The notes beneath the pieces were generated by a model, which had not been told where the DNA came from, searched no databases, and was given only the letters and a program-made list of their open reading frames with translations. Shown here piece by piece: positions 41,773 through 51,367 of a stretch of DNA of 64,000 bases. Within the stretch, counting starts at the first letter, position 1, and every line of letters begins with the position of its first letter. Made by a program: the position numbers and the translations under genes. The stretch is from CBDAKK01 sp965196605 (GTDB taxonomy: Bacteria > Spirochaetota > Spirochaetia > WTKD01 > G963693115), in NCBI GenBank assembly GCA_965196605.1, contig CBDAKK010000005.1, forward strand, positions 15,420-79,419. Reading direction: 5' to 3'.

Positions 41773-42147
41773 CTAAAACTTATAGTACTTGGTCTTTTTG
41801 CCTTTATACATAAAGTCCATGCTTTTGGGGTACATTTTGTACGCGGCGATGCTTTTTTGCATGGTGCCGTCTGCGCCCTTGTAGCTAAGCTGAACCACAG
41901 ACTTGCCCGCCTTGTATTTACCTGCTATTTTTTGAGCAGTGCCGTCTTTGTTGTAAAACTGCGCGCTAAAGTCTCCTTCCTTGGTAAAGGTGAGCTTTTC
42001 GTCACCGTTGGCCCCGGGTGCTGCCCATGTGCCAATGAGAAAGTTGGGCATGAAGGCATCGCAGGAGGCAAGCACAGCTAAAACTGTAATTGCTAGCGTT
42101 GCCAAGAGGTTGTGGGTTGATACAATATTACTTTGTTGTTGTTTCAT
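41773..42147 (-). CDS. Small lipoprotein, beta-barrel-like (124 aa)
   Basis: Lipoprotein signal with lipobox VLASC near residue 29. The mature part is a series of short strands (GTWAAPGANGDEKLTFTKEG, GDFSAQFYNKDGTAQKIAGK, KSVVQLSYKGADG) in a pattern like lipocalin-type ligand-binding domains of bacterial envelopes. It is the last gene of the leftward lipoprotein cluster, 29 bases after the 720-residue FN3 protein. Function unknown. Confidence 0.72.
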   Translation of the reverse strand: MKQQQSNIVSTHNLLATLAITVLAVLASCDAFMPNFLIGTWAAPGANGDEKLTFTKEGDFSAQFYNKDGTAQKIAGKYKAGKSVVQLSYKGADGTMQKSIAAYKMYPKSMDFMYKGKKTKYYKF

Positions 42148-42176
42148 ATAAGCTCCTTAAATCTTTAGACCTACGA

Positions 42177-44339
42177 CTATGGTTGATGGACGTCATCGTT
42201 GTTTACCTTACCCTCTGGTACTCCATTGTTTTGCTTTACTGTGTATGTCCCCCCGCTGGCAGACCCCGAGGTTATTCTTAAATTTCCCTTTACATTAGCA
42301 GCGTTTGGAAAGCCATACATGCCGCCAATGGTGTAGTTCAATGACTGCGTACCATTTGGATTCAAAGAAATGTCTATTGTAACTGTAGTGGTGTTAGAAC
42401 CATTAATAACTAAAAAGGGCTTTGTTGCATCAAGCTTGTCTTTTTTGTCCGCGTAGTTAGTATAAACATTCACAATCTTTGCTCCCAAGCCTTGCCCCTG
42501 CCCGTGATACTTTACATGACCACTTACGTAGCCCCTCTTGGTTTCCTCCCCCAGTGCATTTGGCCCCCATTTATGCATCAAGGTAAGCTTTGCATGTGAG
42601 CTTCCTATGGTGCGGTTCAGTTGGTTCACCAGCTCTTTGTTTGTCAAAGCCCCGTAGCCAGCGACGGCTGTGCTTCTGTCGCTCGAAGCCTTGATGCTGT
42701 TTTCTGCAGAGACTTTGTAGTAGTAGTAGGTTCCAACTTCCATGTCGCTGCTTTCGTCATAGGCCTGTGTATTGGTAGTGTCTGCAATTTTAGAGTATGC
42801 GCCGTCTTTGCGTTCTGCGCGCCACAGGGTGTAGCGCGTAGCCCCCCATGCTTTGTTCCACGTTACTTTCACGGGGTATATAGCCCCAATAGACAAACGA
42901 GCGTAGTAGCTATCATAGGCATTTTTTGAAGCTTGTACATGCGCTGGTACGTCTGGCAGGGGGGCTATGGGCTTTGCTTGTTTTGACACAATAAGATCTT
43001 GTACGGCAAACACTTTGTAGAATATCGGAGCGGTACTGGCTCCTTGTTTTTCGTGTCGATACGTAGCAACATCCCCGAGTGTCCCTGTTTTTGTGTATGG
43101 GCCATTCATGGAACTTGCAGCATGTACTTCATAGCCCGTAGCCTTTTTTGACTTGGTCCATGTAATGACAACATCATTGCCACTACGCGTAGCTTGTACG
43201 TTTGTAGGCGATGAAAGGATGTAGCCCGTCTGTGGATTTTCCCCAAGGGCAGGGTCTACATCCGCACTATAGGCCCCTACTAGTTTTTCATTGTTCTGGA
43301 ATACTTCAACTGCCTGCACAAAGTAGTGATACTCGACATTTTCCTCTAGAGCATCAGCGTCAAGATGGGTGGTATTTTGACTGTCCGTCAGAAGTTCAAT
43401 GATACGAGAAGACTTACTGCTATTTCTGAAGACATTGTAAGAAATAGTGCTTGTTAGTTTTGAAGGTTTTACTTCATTCCAGCTTACTGTTATTTCAGAG
43501 ACAGACGCTGCCTTGCTTGCTTGTACCTGCGGCGGCTTGGGTGCTTTTGCCTCTATGCGCATGCCATTAACGACGGGGTGGCGTTTTTCTCCAATGGCGC
43601 TTGTTTCTCCTGAGGCGGAAATTGCCACAACGTAGTAGTAGTAGTTCTTTCCAAATTCTAAGCTTGGTTCTGTGTCAGTAAAACGCCGCAAGCCCTTTGC
43701 AAAGGTAAGGGGCAACAAGGTGCCAAATGAATTTTTTACCTCGCTTCTGTACAGCTTATAGCGTGAAGCCCCTCGAATGTCTTGCCATGTCACGGTAATG
43801 GTGGGGAGGCTTTTTGTGGCTTTTAATAATGCTCGCGGAGGTAGCAATAAATACGCGTCTTCTGAATAGAGTGATGTGCTTTTTGAGCCCTTATAGGTGA
43901 GGGCTTCGACCTTGTATTGATATGATGCATACAAGTCATCTTCTTGCATGGAGTCTATGTCAAAGACATCCGTGTAGGAGGTGGTGCCCTTGAGGACGGC
44001 AGGCTTTACAAGCGTGAAGGGCACTGGTGTGTTGTCTGTTGGTTTTTTTCTGCGTAGCACCTTGTAGTAGTCAGCGTACTGTATCGCCTTCCAAGCGACA
44101 ACAATTCTGTTTCCGTACTCTCCTTGCGAAACCCGAATTTTGAGATTGCCTAGTTTGGGCTTGCTTTTTTTGTCGCTCGCAAAAAGCTCTCCAAGGCTGC
44201 TCGCGCCAGCGTCGTCACTGCTAGCAACTGCTTGTGGAAATTCAAAGACCACAAAGTCTTCACAGCTCATAAACGCCATGGTCATAATAACAGTCATGAG
44301 CGCTACTATGCTCACGGGGTTATAATATTTCAATTTCAT
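42177..44339 (-). CDS. Fibronectin type III repeat lipoprotein (720 aa)
   Basis: Signal peptide with MAFMSCEDF (lipobox) at about residue 26. Five or more FN3-like domains follow, seen as recurring A-YYKVLR / KLYRSE / GYEVHAAS and YYYYKVSAENS units with TVTW- or VITW-type strands. A distinct C-terminal domain (about 600-720) holds a Thr/Asn-rich beta region. Likely a surface-exposed lipoprotein for adhesion or polysaccharide contact. Related in plan to the 1264-residue neighbour upstream. Confidence 0.85.
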   Translation of the reverse strand: MKLKYYNPVSIVALMTVIMTMAFMSCEDFVVFEFPQAVASSDDAGASSLGELFASDKKSKPKLGNLKIRVSQGEYGNRIVVAWKAIQYADYYKVLRRKKPTDNTPVPFTLVKPAVLKGTTSYTDVFDIDSMQEDDLYASYQYKVEALTYKGSKSTSLYSEDAYLLLPPRALLKATKSLPTITVTWQDIRGASRYKLYRSEVKNSFGTLLPLTFAKGLRRFTDTEPSLEFGKNYYYYVVAISASGETSAIGEKRHPVVNGMRIEAKAPKPPQVQASKAASVSEITVSWNEVKPSKLTSTISYNVFRNSSKSSRIIELLTDSQNTTHLDADALEENVEYHYFVQAVEVFQNNEKLVGAYSADVDPALGENPQTGYILSSPTNVQATRSGNDVVITWTKSKKATGYEVHAASSMNGPYTKTGTLGDVATYRHEKQGASTAPIFYKVFAVQDLIVSKQAKPIAPLPDVPAHVQASKNAYDSYYARLSIGAIYPVKVTWNKAWGATRYTLWRAERKDGAYSKIADTTNTQAYDESSDMEVGTYYYYKVSAENSIKASSDRSTAVAGYGALTNKELVNQLNRTIGSSHAKLTLMHKWGPNALGEETKRGYVSGHVKYHGQGQGLGAKIVNVYTNYADKKDKLDATKPFLVINGSNTTTVTIDISLNPNGTQSLNYTIGGMYGFPNAANVKGNLRITSGSASGGTYTVKQNNGVPEGKVNNDDVHQP

Positions 44340-44380
44340 ACAATGCTACCTCAAGCTTATAACACACATACTAGGTGACA

Positions 44381-44899
44381 CTAGAGCATGTACCCAAGTG
44401 AAAGGAAATAACTCGGCCCCATCTTGTTTGCGGATATTTCAAAGTTGCCTCCTATGCCGCCTTCTACGTACATTTTAAAGCTAAAGACATAGCGTGAACC
44501 CACATGCGTTTGCATAAGAAAGCCGCTTGTAAGCCACGGCACATTGGTGACTTTATAGCCAAGGTTGCCGCTGAGAAAAAATGTCACCCCATATATGCTG
44601 TTGGAATGCGCGCGTAGCCCAATGGTGGGAATGTACACATAGCCGCCGCGCATGGGGAAACGCACGATTTGTGAGGTATGAGCTTGGAAGTTGTCGGTAA
44701 AGTCAAAACCCGCAACGAGGCTCACGGGAACATGAACGCCATCGGGTTCAAAAAACGCAGTGGTTGTGTCGGCAAGGTCAAGCCCAAGACTCCAGCGCGC
44801 CTTTTGAGGTTCTTTTTCTTTTTGAGCCTCGTCTTGTGCATATGCGTATGGCAGGAGGAGGGCAGAGGAAACAAACAATAGTAATACAAACTTTTTCAT
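44381..44899 (-). CDS. Outer-membrane beta-barrel-like exported protein (172 aa)
   Basis: ATG at 44899 with GTAGGG upstream. Signal peptide KKFVLLLFVSSALLLPYAYAQ, then alternating strands rich in aromatic residues (GYVYIPTIGLRAHSNSIYGV, SYFLSLGYML end with aromatic terminal residue). The C-terminal aromatic-rich strand suits a small outer-membrane barrel. It lies between the two FN3 lipoprotein genes with small gaps, so probably in the same operon. Confidence 0.7.
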   Translation of the reverse strand: MKKFVLLLFVSSALLLPYAYAQDEAQKEKEPQKARWSLGLDLADTTTAFFEPDGVHVPVSLVAGFDFTDNFQAHTSQIVRFPMRGGYVYIPTIGLRAHSNSIYGVTFFLSGNLGYKVTNVPWLTSGFLMQTHVGSRYVFSFKMYVEGGIGGNFEISANKMGPSYFLSLGYML

Positions 44900-44906
44900 A
44901 AACACC

Positions 44907-47900
44907 CTACTTATCATACACAGCCTTCAAAAAGGTTTTGTAGTCTCTGTTAAAGCGCAGTGGCATAACATGCGGATTTAATGCTCCTTGTGCTCCAGTG
45001 TTTTGGCTTTGAGAAAACTCAAACCCAGCCTTGCCGCTAAGGTTTACCTTCTTTGCAGCCTTAAAGGTAACCGCACTTGCTTTACTCGCATCAAAGTTAT
45101 TCCATGCAAATTCTATAGTGCCACCGCTGAAATCATACACAATATCCTTAATGTTGATGAATGCTTCTCCATAGGGTGACTGGACACTGACAAGCCTACC
45201 TTGCGTAGTATAGTCTTTACTAAGAGTAAAACTACCGCCACGGTCATTACCAGTACCCTTCAATTCTTGCATGTGTTTAATTACCAACTCTTCTGTTTTA
45301 CGCTTCTCCCGTGCGTTTTTGTTTGTAATGTTTTTTGCCTTCGCGCCAAGTGAATACTCTGTTAGTGTAAAATACCACTTGCCCCAACTCGACCGAAAAG
45401 CAACGCCATACTTTGTACTGGCTGTTTGTTTTGAACCATCGTAAACTCCATCGCCAATAACCGCCAAGCTCCAATTGAGGTACTCGCGCGGGGTAATCCA
45501 CCTACTCCCTACGTCAACATTTGCGTTTTTGCTCATAGCTTGTATGTTTTGTGTTTGCTGAGCTGCATCAAATTGTGTAAATGACACCGCCGCAGTTACT
45601 GTGTTTGTAGGTGTCTTATTGGGGTCTCCTGATAGTGAGGCATCGGCATTCCATGTATGCTTTTTGTCCTGAGCAAAGGCTACTACCCAATACAAGGCAC
45701 GGTATTCTCGCAGCACCAGCGCCTTGGTGTCAAAAAACACACGCGCCTCATTTGCTTTGCGCTCCCCTATCTTGCGCCAAACATTTGTAAGTTTATTAAA
45801 GTCCATGCGGTAAATATAATACTTGTCGGCACCGGGGACATTGTTCCACGTAATCTTTGTAGCGTAGCTTAAATCAGTAGTTCTATTTATTTTGTATATA
45901 TCGCCCTTTGAGTCGTAATCATGCGCATCAGCCTCATGCTTGGCAATGTATATGCCCTTATTGTTTTTATAGTCAACATCGCTTGCTTGTACTCCTGTTA
46001 CCAGCCCCAGGGTGTACCCAACGGCAACACCCTTTTCGTCGGGCATTCTACTTGTTAAGTTGTTACTTGTATTTTTAGCAGTAACTTTATAGTATCCTTT
46101 TTTTTGTGGGGCAAGACTCGTATGCTCATATTCAACTTCGTTTCCTATGTTCTTACTTCCTGCACTAATGCTCGCAAGCTCATTATAAGTTCCATTTTTG
46201 CTATCAGAAAAATGCACTACGTACTCAGAAGCACCTCCTACAGCTTCCCACGTCAATAGTATTTTGTCACCGTAATCTTTATCAGAAGCTACTACGTTTC
46301 GCGGCGAGGCAAACAAATACCCTTCGCTTGCTTCAGAGGGCATGTTGGATGTCACCCCGCGCTTTTTGGGTATAATGCTATATTCATAGACTTGGAAATA
46401 TATTTTCTCCAAAGGCAGCGCTTTCGAGTTTGCGTAGCGAGCATCTATTTCATCATCATAGGTGTATGAAGTCTTTCCCCTTTCTGATAAAACTGTAGCA
46501 ATTGTAGGGGCTTTGCCTGTGGCTTTGTTTTTTCGCACAATAGCATACTCTTCGGCATGGGGTACTGTATTCCAAGTAACCGTTATTTTATTTATTGAAG
46601 TACCTTTAGTGGCGCTAACGCGTATGCCCACAGGACCAAAGGTGCTGCCCTGCACTGGATCACTCGCTACTCTATCGCTTGTTTCGTCTTCACCTATTGC
46701 TACAACACTAATGTCGTATTCTGTGCCTCGTGAAGCAGCGTCATGGTTCTTCGGTGGGGTTAGCTTCTCTAGTTTTTGCTCACCCTTATTTCCGTTTTGT
46801 AGCAGGGGCTTATAGGTCTTCAGCACAGTGTTTTTTCCACGCTCTCGTAGCTCCACTTCATACTTTTTTGCGCCAACGCTGGGTTGCCAGCGCACCGTAA
46901 TGTATTGTGCATGCGCAGCCTTTGTGGCGCTTACCTTTTGGGGAGCGCGCAATACATCGCCAAGCACAAGCCTTGAGGAGGTAGTAGTTCCGTTGTGGGC
47001 AAACACAAGCTTATAGAGGGCGGGCTTATAGCTTTTAGGGTCGACAACTAGCGTAGCTTCACCTGTGTTGCTTGCACCATTCAAGGTGGGACCAGAGTTA
47101 AGCACAACATTATTAAAAGTACCTGCACCTGTTGTGCTATCTTCTTTATGAATAGAAAAGTCACCTGCACTTACTGCAAGTTTCTCCGGGGTGCTCCAAG
47201 AAAACTTCAAGCTGTCTTTCTTACCACGCGAGATTGAAAAATTAAACTTGTGGTCTTGTACGTTTGGATACTCATAAGCTACAGCTTGAGAAAAAACGCC
47301 CTTGTTCAAGTCTTTTCTATTTTTTTTATCAATGACCGCGAGAGGAGCAATAAGGCGCACTTCGTATGTATAGGTTGTGGCTACATGCGGCCCTGCGTCA
47401 GTATATGAATTTCCTACAATGTCGCCGCTTGTCGATATTAGTTGAGGGTCAAGCCCTCCCTTTGAACGATAGACTTCCGCAAGGCCGTCTGTAAAATCAC
47501 TCGGCACGCTCCACTGCACAAGCACGCCCCTTGTAGCGGCCTGTATGCTCAGGTTGCTTGCTTGGGGAATGACAGCCCCATGAATTACGAGGCTTGGTTT
47601 ACCAAGCTTCTCATCCTTTCCGTATTTAGCCCTTATTCTATATTCATAGATCTTGTTTACTTCTACTGTTGTGTCTTGATAAACCAGCGAAGTTGTTGGA
47701 TTAACACTTGCGTCGTTAAATATTTTGGTGAAATTTAAAGCGGCATCTGTTGGTGGCTGCAACTCAGTGGGCGTAGCAGTTGCAATACCCTTAAACACAT
47801 TGGTCGGTGCATCGGACTTCTCCCTTCTTTCCACAACATAGCGCAAATCTTTGTTTTTCTTACCATCAAGCTCATCAGGTCCATTCCAAACAAGCAAGAC

Positions 47901-48677
47901 TCTATCCGAATATGCATGCTCGACAGTAGCAAAGTCTTTGACCGCGGAGGGGGCATCTTGTTTTGGCGTCTGTACTGCAAATTCATGATTACTTTCGGCA
48001 ACGACGGCCTGTCCGTTTGCTACGTAGGCAAGTACACGGTAATCGTAACTCATCTCGGGTTCGACATCTTCATCAACAAAGACCCAGCTTCCGTTTGTGT
48101 CTTGCATTGGTGTAGCTGTTGTTTTTTTATACGCTCCTACGCCTTGTTTTTTACGCTCAACCGCGTATCTGCTAACACCTTCTATAGGCGACCATGCAAA
48201 GCTAATGCTGTAAAAGTTTTTTTGAATTTGTGTTTGATGTATGGTGGGCTTCCCTAGAGTCTTACCCTCAATCATGTCAGAAGTAAATAATGCCTTGTTT
48301 GCACTATCCATTGCTACCACTATCACATAACGAATTTCTGTAAAAGTATTCGAGAGTTTTATCGTATGCTGCAAGGTATTTACCCCAAGAATGTAGTCGG
48401 GGCCTGTTTTTGCTTCAAGGGTATCGGTTCTATTTTTAAATTCATAGAGAAAATACGAAGCAGCATTGCGTACTTTCTTCCACGAAATAACAATTTTATC
48501 GGTGTACTGGTACGGCACGCTTTGAACAAGAAAGGGATTCTTCGACTGCCCCCCCGCGCCTTTATTGATAAAGGGAGCCAACTTTATTGGCTTTTCACAC
48601 GACATAATAGCCGCGAGCATGAACATACACCACAAAGGCGCGATAACGTTCTTTCTCTGCATAAATTCACTTTTCAT
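44907..48677 (-). CDS. Large fibronectin type III repeat lipoprotein (about 1256 aa)
   Basis: Lipoprotein signal with AAIMSCEKP; start taken at MKSEF, though two earlier starts (48701 TTG, 48692 ATG) are open. About nine FN3-like domains follow (KNAASYFLYEF, GVSRYAVERK, YVVERREKS, AEVYRSKG, KKYEVELRE, EYAIVRKNK, EYVVHFSDS, KYYIYRMDF), and a separate C-terminal domain of about 170 residues. It is a surface adhesin or scaffold candidate. First gene of the four-gene leftward cluster. Confidence 0.85.
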   Translation of the reverse strand: MKSEFMQRKNVIAPLWCMFMLAAIMSCEKPIKLAPFINKGAGGQSKNPFLVQSVPYQYTDKIVISWKKVRNAASYFLYEFKNRTDTLEAKTGPDYILGVNTLQHTIKLSNTFTEIRYVIVVAMDSANKALFTSDMIEGKTLGKPTIHQTQIQKNFYSISFAWSPIEGVSRYAVERKKQGVGAYKKTTATPMQDTNGSWVFVDEDVEPEMSYDYRVLAYVANGQAVVAESNHEFAVQTPKQDAPSAVKDFATVEHAYSDRVLLVWNGPDELDGKKNKDLRYVVERREKSDAPTNVFKGIATATPTELQPPTDAALNFTKIFNDASVNPTTSLVYQDTTVEVNKIYEYRIRAKYGKDEKLGKPSLVIHGAVIPQASNLSIQAATRGVLVQWSVPSDFTDGLAEVYRSKGGLDPQLISTSGDIVGNSYTDAGPHVATTYTYEVRLIAPLAVIDKKNRKDLNKGVFSQAVAYEYPNVQDHKFNFSISRGKKDSLKFSWSTPEKLAVSAGDFSIHKEDSTTGAGTFNNVVLNSGPTLNGASNTGEATLVVDPKSYKPALYKLVFAHNGTTTSSRLVLGDVLRAPQKVSATKAAHAQYITVRWQPSVGAKKYEVELRERGKNTVLKTYKPLLQNGNKGEQKLEKLTPPKNHDAASRGTEYDISVVAIGEDETSDRVASDPVQGSTFGPVGIRVSATKGTSINKITVTWNTVPHAEEYAIVRKNKATGKAPTIATVLSERGKTSYTYDDEIDARYANSKALPLEKIYFQVYEYSIIPKKRGVTSNMPSEASEGYLFASPRNVVASDKDYGDKILLTWEAVGGASEYVVHFSDSKNGTYNELASISAGSKNIGNEVEYEHTSLAPQKKGYYKVTAKNTSNNLTSRMPDEKGVAVGYTLGLVTGVQASDVDYKNNKGIYIAKHEADAHDYDSKGDIYKINRTTDLSYATKITWNNVPGADKYYIYRMDFNKLTNVWRKIGERKANEARVFFDTKALVLREYRALYWVVAFAQDKKHTWNADASLSGDPNKTPTNTVTAAVSFTQFDAAQQTQNIQAMSKNANVDVGSRWITPREYLNWSLAVIGDGVYDGSKQTASTKYGVAFRSSWGKWYFTLTEYSLGAKAKNITNKNAREKRKTEELVIKHMQELKGTGNDRGGSFTLSKDYTTQGRLVSVQSPYGEAFINIKDIVYDFSGGTIEFAWNNFDASKASAVTFKAAKKVNLSGKAGFEFSQSQNTGAQGALNPHVMPLRFNRDYKTFLKAVYDK

Positions 48678-48701
48678 ACTATTCTGCCACATCCCTTTCA
48701 A

Positions 48702-49000
48702 CTAAAAAACTTCAATAAAGCATATAACTTAATGAATTATACACAAAACTACATTTTACAAAAACACATCATACACAATAAAATCACGAATCAAGAGCTA
48801 ATGAAGCCCATATGTTTATACATAGGCTTAACGCATTGCTTTTTCAAGTGTCTATAAGTCTTATTATGATGCAATAGGCAACAAATTAAGCAATAAACTT
48901 AAAAAAGCAGCTGAATAGTGCGCTTGTTCTTCTGTAAGCATTTCATGTCTACTTCGTAATTCCTTACTTCACTATATATGAGTAAATTGCCCAGAGTTAA
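48702..49000. other. AT-rich intergenic region with no gene
   Basis: About 300 bases between the FN3 cluster and the ribose pyranase gene. AT-rich, probably holding the promoter of the FN3 cluster on the - strand. No hairpin or gene was identified. Confidence 0.4.
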
Positions 49001-49396
49001 TTAAAAGCGAACGCCTGCATGAAAAATGATGTTGCTATAGGGCGTTGCTTCCCCCGTGCGAATGATTGCCCTTGCCGCATGGGTGCGCCTTTTAAATTCC
49101 TCATGGGCAATGTATGCCACGGGAATGTCTTGCATAAGACGCTGTATGTACTGGAACTGTGGCGCATTGTGTTGTGTAATTTCAGAAGCTACGGTGCAGG
49201 ACTCAATAAGCATTTCGTCAAAGAGCATGTCGCATACTTCTTGAAACGTAGGGTGACCCAGGGTTGTGGAAATATCAATTTTTTGCACCGAGGCTGGGAT
49301 GGGCAACCCGCAGTCGGCAATAACAATTGTGTCAGTGTGTCCTAAGCTTGCAAGTACCGCAATAATTTCGCTGTTGAGCATGCCGTGTTTTTTCAT
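49001..49396 (-). CDS. rbsD: D-ribose pyranase (RbsD/FucU family)
   Basis: 131 residues, the family's usual length. MKKHGMLNSEIIAVLASLGH carries the conserved His20 region, and TIVIADCGLPIP and FHAGVRF match the substrate-binding ends. It converts beta-pyranose ribose to the furanose form for ribokinase. It lies 37 bases after the acetoacetyl-CoA synthetase. No rbsK or ribose transporter is in the window. Confidence 0.9.
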   Translation of the reverse strand: MKKHGMLNSEIIAVLASLGHTDTIVIADCGLPIPASVQKIDISTTLGHPTFQEVCDMLFDEMLIESCTVASEITQHNAPQFQYIQRLMQDIPVAYIAHEEFKRRTHAARAIIRTGEATPYSNIIFHAGVRF

Positions 49397-49432
49397 AACT
49401 TTAAGTGTAGCAAAGGCTTGTAAAACGCACCG

Positions 49433-51367
49433 TCAATTTTGCAAGCTCGGTAGTTGTTTAAAGGCATCCAAGGCTTCGGGGTTTGCCAAGGCGCTAGCGT
49501 TTTTTATAGACCGTCCCATCACAACATCGCGTACGGCAATTTCAGAAACCTTGCCCGAGCGAGTACGCGGAATATCCGCTACTTGCACTATTTTTGCAGG
49601 CACATGGTGCGGACTACAATGCGTTTTTATGCGGGCTTCTAGTTCCACTACAAGCGCATTATTCAGTTTTTTTCCGGGCTGCATTTTTACAAACAACACC
49701 ACGCGCACGTCGTTGTTCCACGGCTGCCCTATGACCACGCTTTCCTCAACGTCGCTAAAGTGTGCAAGCTGTGCATAAATTTCCGCAGTCCCAATGCGCA
49801 CCCCGCCGGGGTTCAACACGGCGTCGCTGCGCCCATGAATAATAAAGCCCGTCTCGGTTTTTTCCACAAAGTCGCCGTGACACCAGAGTCCTGCAAATTT
49901 TTCAAAATACGCAGCACGGTACTTTTCGCCCCGCGCATCGTTCCAAAAATAAATAGGCATGGAAGGAAAGGGCTTCACACACATCAGTTCTCCCGTGCCG
50001 CGCTCAAGCTTCACTCCATCATCGCCCCACACCTCAACTGCCTTGCCAAGAACGGGGCCAACAAGCTCGCCTTTGTGCACGGGAGTAAGCGGGTTACCCA
50101 TGAGAAAGCACCCCAAAATGTCAGTGCCGCCTGAAAGTGATGAAATGTAGACATTGCGCTTGACGCTCTCATGTATCCACTCAAATGCCTGTGCTGGCAA
50201 GACCGAGCCCGTTGACCCCAGCGTTTGTAAGTGGCTGAGATCGTGGCTTACACAGGGCTGCATGTTCCGCTTCATGGCAACCTCAATGTACTTTGCGGAA
50301 ACACCCATAAATGTTGCCCGCTCATCCTGCATAAAATCAAACAACGCAGTAGCAGAAGGCGAGAAGGGCGAGCCATCAAACAGCAAAATGGTAGCGCCAC
50401 AGGCCATTTGCCCAACAAGCCAGTTCCACATCATCCAGCCACAGGTGCTGTAAAAAAACACGCGAGAGTCTTCGCCGAGCTTGCTGTGGTACTTTCCTTC
50501 AACGAGCACGGACAGCAGGGTGCCACCTGCCCCGTGTACAATGCACTTTGGTTTGCCCGTGGTACCCGAGGAGTACATAATAAACAAGGGGTCATTAAAG
50601 GCCACGGGAGTATAGTGCACCTCGCGGGGTTTATATGAGCGCAAGGCTTCTTGCCAAGACACAGCCCCGCGTATTTGTGAAAGCCCCGCTCCTTCACCAC
50701 CGTTTTCAAAGACTACCACGCTGCGTAACGAGTCTAGGCCTTCAACAAGGCTCGCAATTTTTGGTAGGCTTTCATAGCGCTTGCCGTGGTAGTAGTAACC
50801 CTCAGCACTAAAAAGCACTATGGGCTTGGTTTGCCCAAATCTATCAAGCACGCCATCCACCCCAAAGTCGGGCGAGCAAGAAGTCCATACCGCGCCCAAA
50901 GAGGTGGTGGCAAGCATGGCTATAACAGCCTCGGGGCAGTTGGGCACAAAACCTGCAACCACATCCCCCTTGCCCACGCCTACATCTGCAAGGCACTGCT
51001 GCAAGCGCGAGACTTGCCCTCTAACCTCGTCCCAGCTCATGCGCGCGTGTATTGCATCTTCGCAACGGTAGACAAGGCAGTCTGCCTCGCCATTCTTTTT
51101 CAGCAAATTTTCTGCAAAGTTCAGCGTGCTGTCCTTAAAAAACTGTCCGCCTTTCATGACATGCGGCTCATCAATCACTTTTTTTCCGCGATGAGAAAAG
51201 CGCACCCCTAAGTCGTCCACGGCGTAACTCCAAAAATCTTCCATGCGCGTTACGGAAGACCCATGCACCTCTTCAGCATTGCGCAAGTTAAGCCCGGCGA
51301 GCAAGCGACCATAGGCGCTGGTCTTCACAATATCTGTCGCGGGCGTGTGGAGAATATCAGCGTTCAT
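49433..51367 (-). CDS. Acetoacetyl-CoA synthetase
   Basis: 644 residues from the ATG at 51367, with GGAAG upstream, overlapping the previous stop (ATGA). Acyl-adenylate-forming enzyme: P-loop FIMYSSGTTGKPKCIVHGAG, adenine motif SLSGGTDILGCF, GRSDAVLNPGGVRIGTAEIY and C-terminal RTRSGKVSEIAV with the catalytic Lys. The opening with LNLRNAEEVHGSSVTRMEDF and the AWTSCSPDFG motif fit acetoacetate-CoA ligases (AacS). It activates acetoacetate with ATP for lipid or energy use. Confidence 0.9.
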   Translation of the reverse strand: MNADILHTPATDIVKTSAYGRLLAGLNLRNAEEVHGSSVTRMEDFWSYAVDDLGVRFSHRGKKVIDEPHVMKGGQFFKDSTLNFAENLLKKNGEADCLVYRCEDAIHARMSWDEVRGQVSRLQQCLADVGVGKGDVVAGFVPNCPEAVIAMLATTSLGAVWTSCSPDFGVDGVLDRFGQTKPIVLFSAEGYYYHGKRYESLPKIASLVEGLDSLRSVVVFENGGEGAGLSQIRGAVSWQEALRSYKPREVHYTPVAFNDPLFIMYSSGTTGKPKCIVHGAGGTLLSVLVEGKYHSKLGEDSRVFFYSTCGWMMWNWLVGQMACGATILLFDGSPFSPSATALFDFMQDERATFMGVSAKYIEVAMKRNMQPCVSHDLSHLQTLGSTGSVLPAQAFEWIHESVKRNVYISSLSGGTDILGCFLMGNPLTPVHKGELVGPVLGKAVEVWGDDGVKLERGTGELMCVKPFPSMPIYFWNDARGEKYRAAYFEKFAGLWCHGDFVEKTETGFIIHGRSDAVLNPGGVRIGTAEIYAQLAHFSDVEESVVIGQPWNNDVRVVLFVKMQPGKKLNNALVVELEARIKTHCSPHHVPAKIVQVADIPRTRSGKVSEIAVRDVVMGRSIKNASALANPEALDAFKQLPSLQN

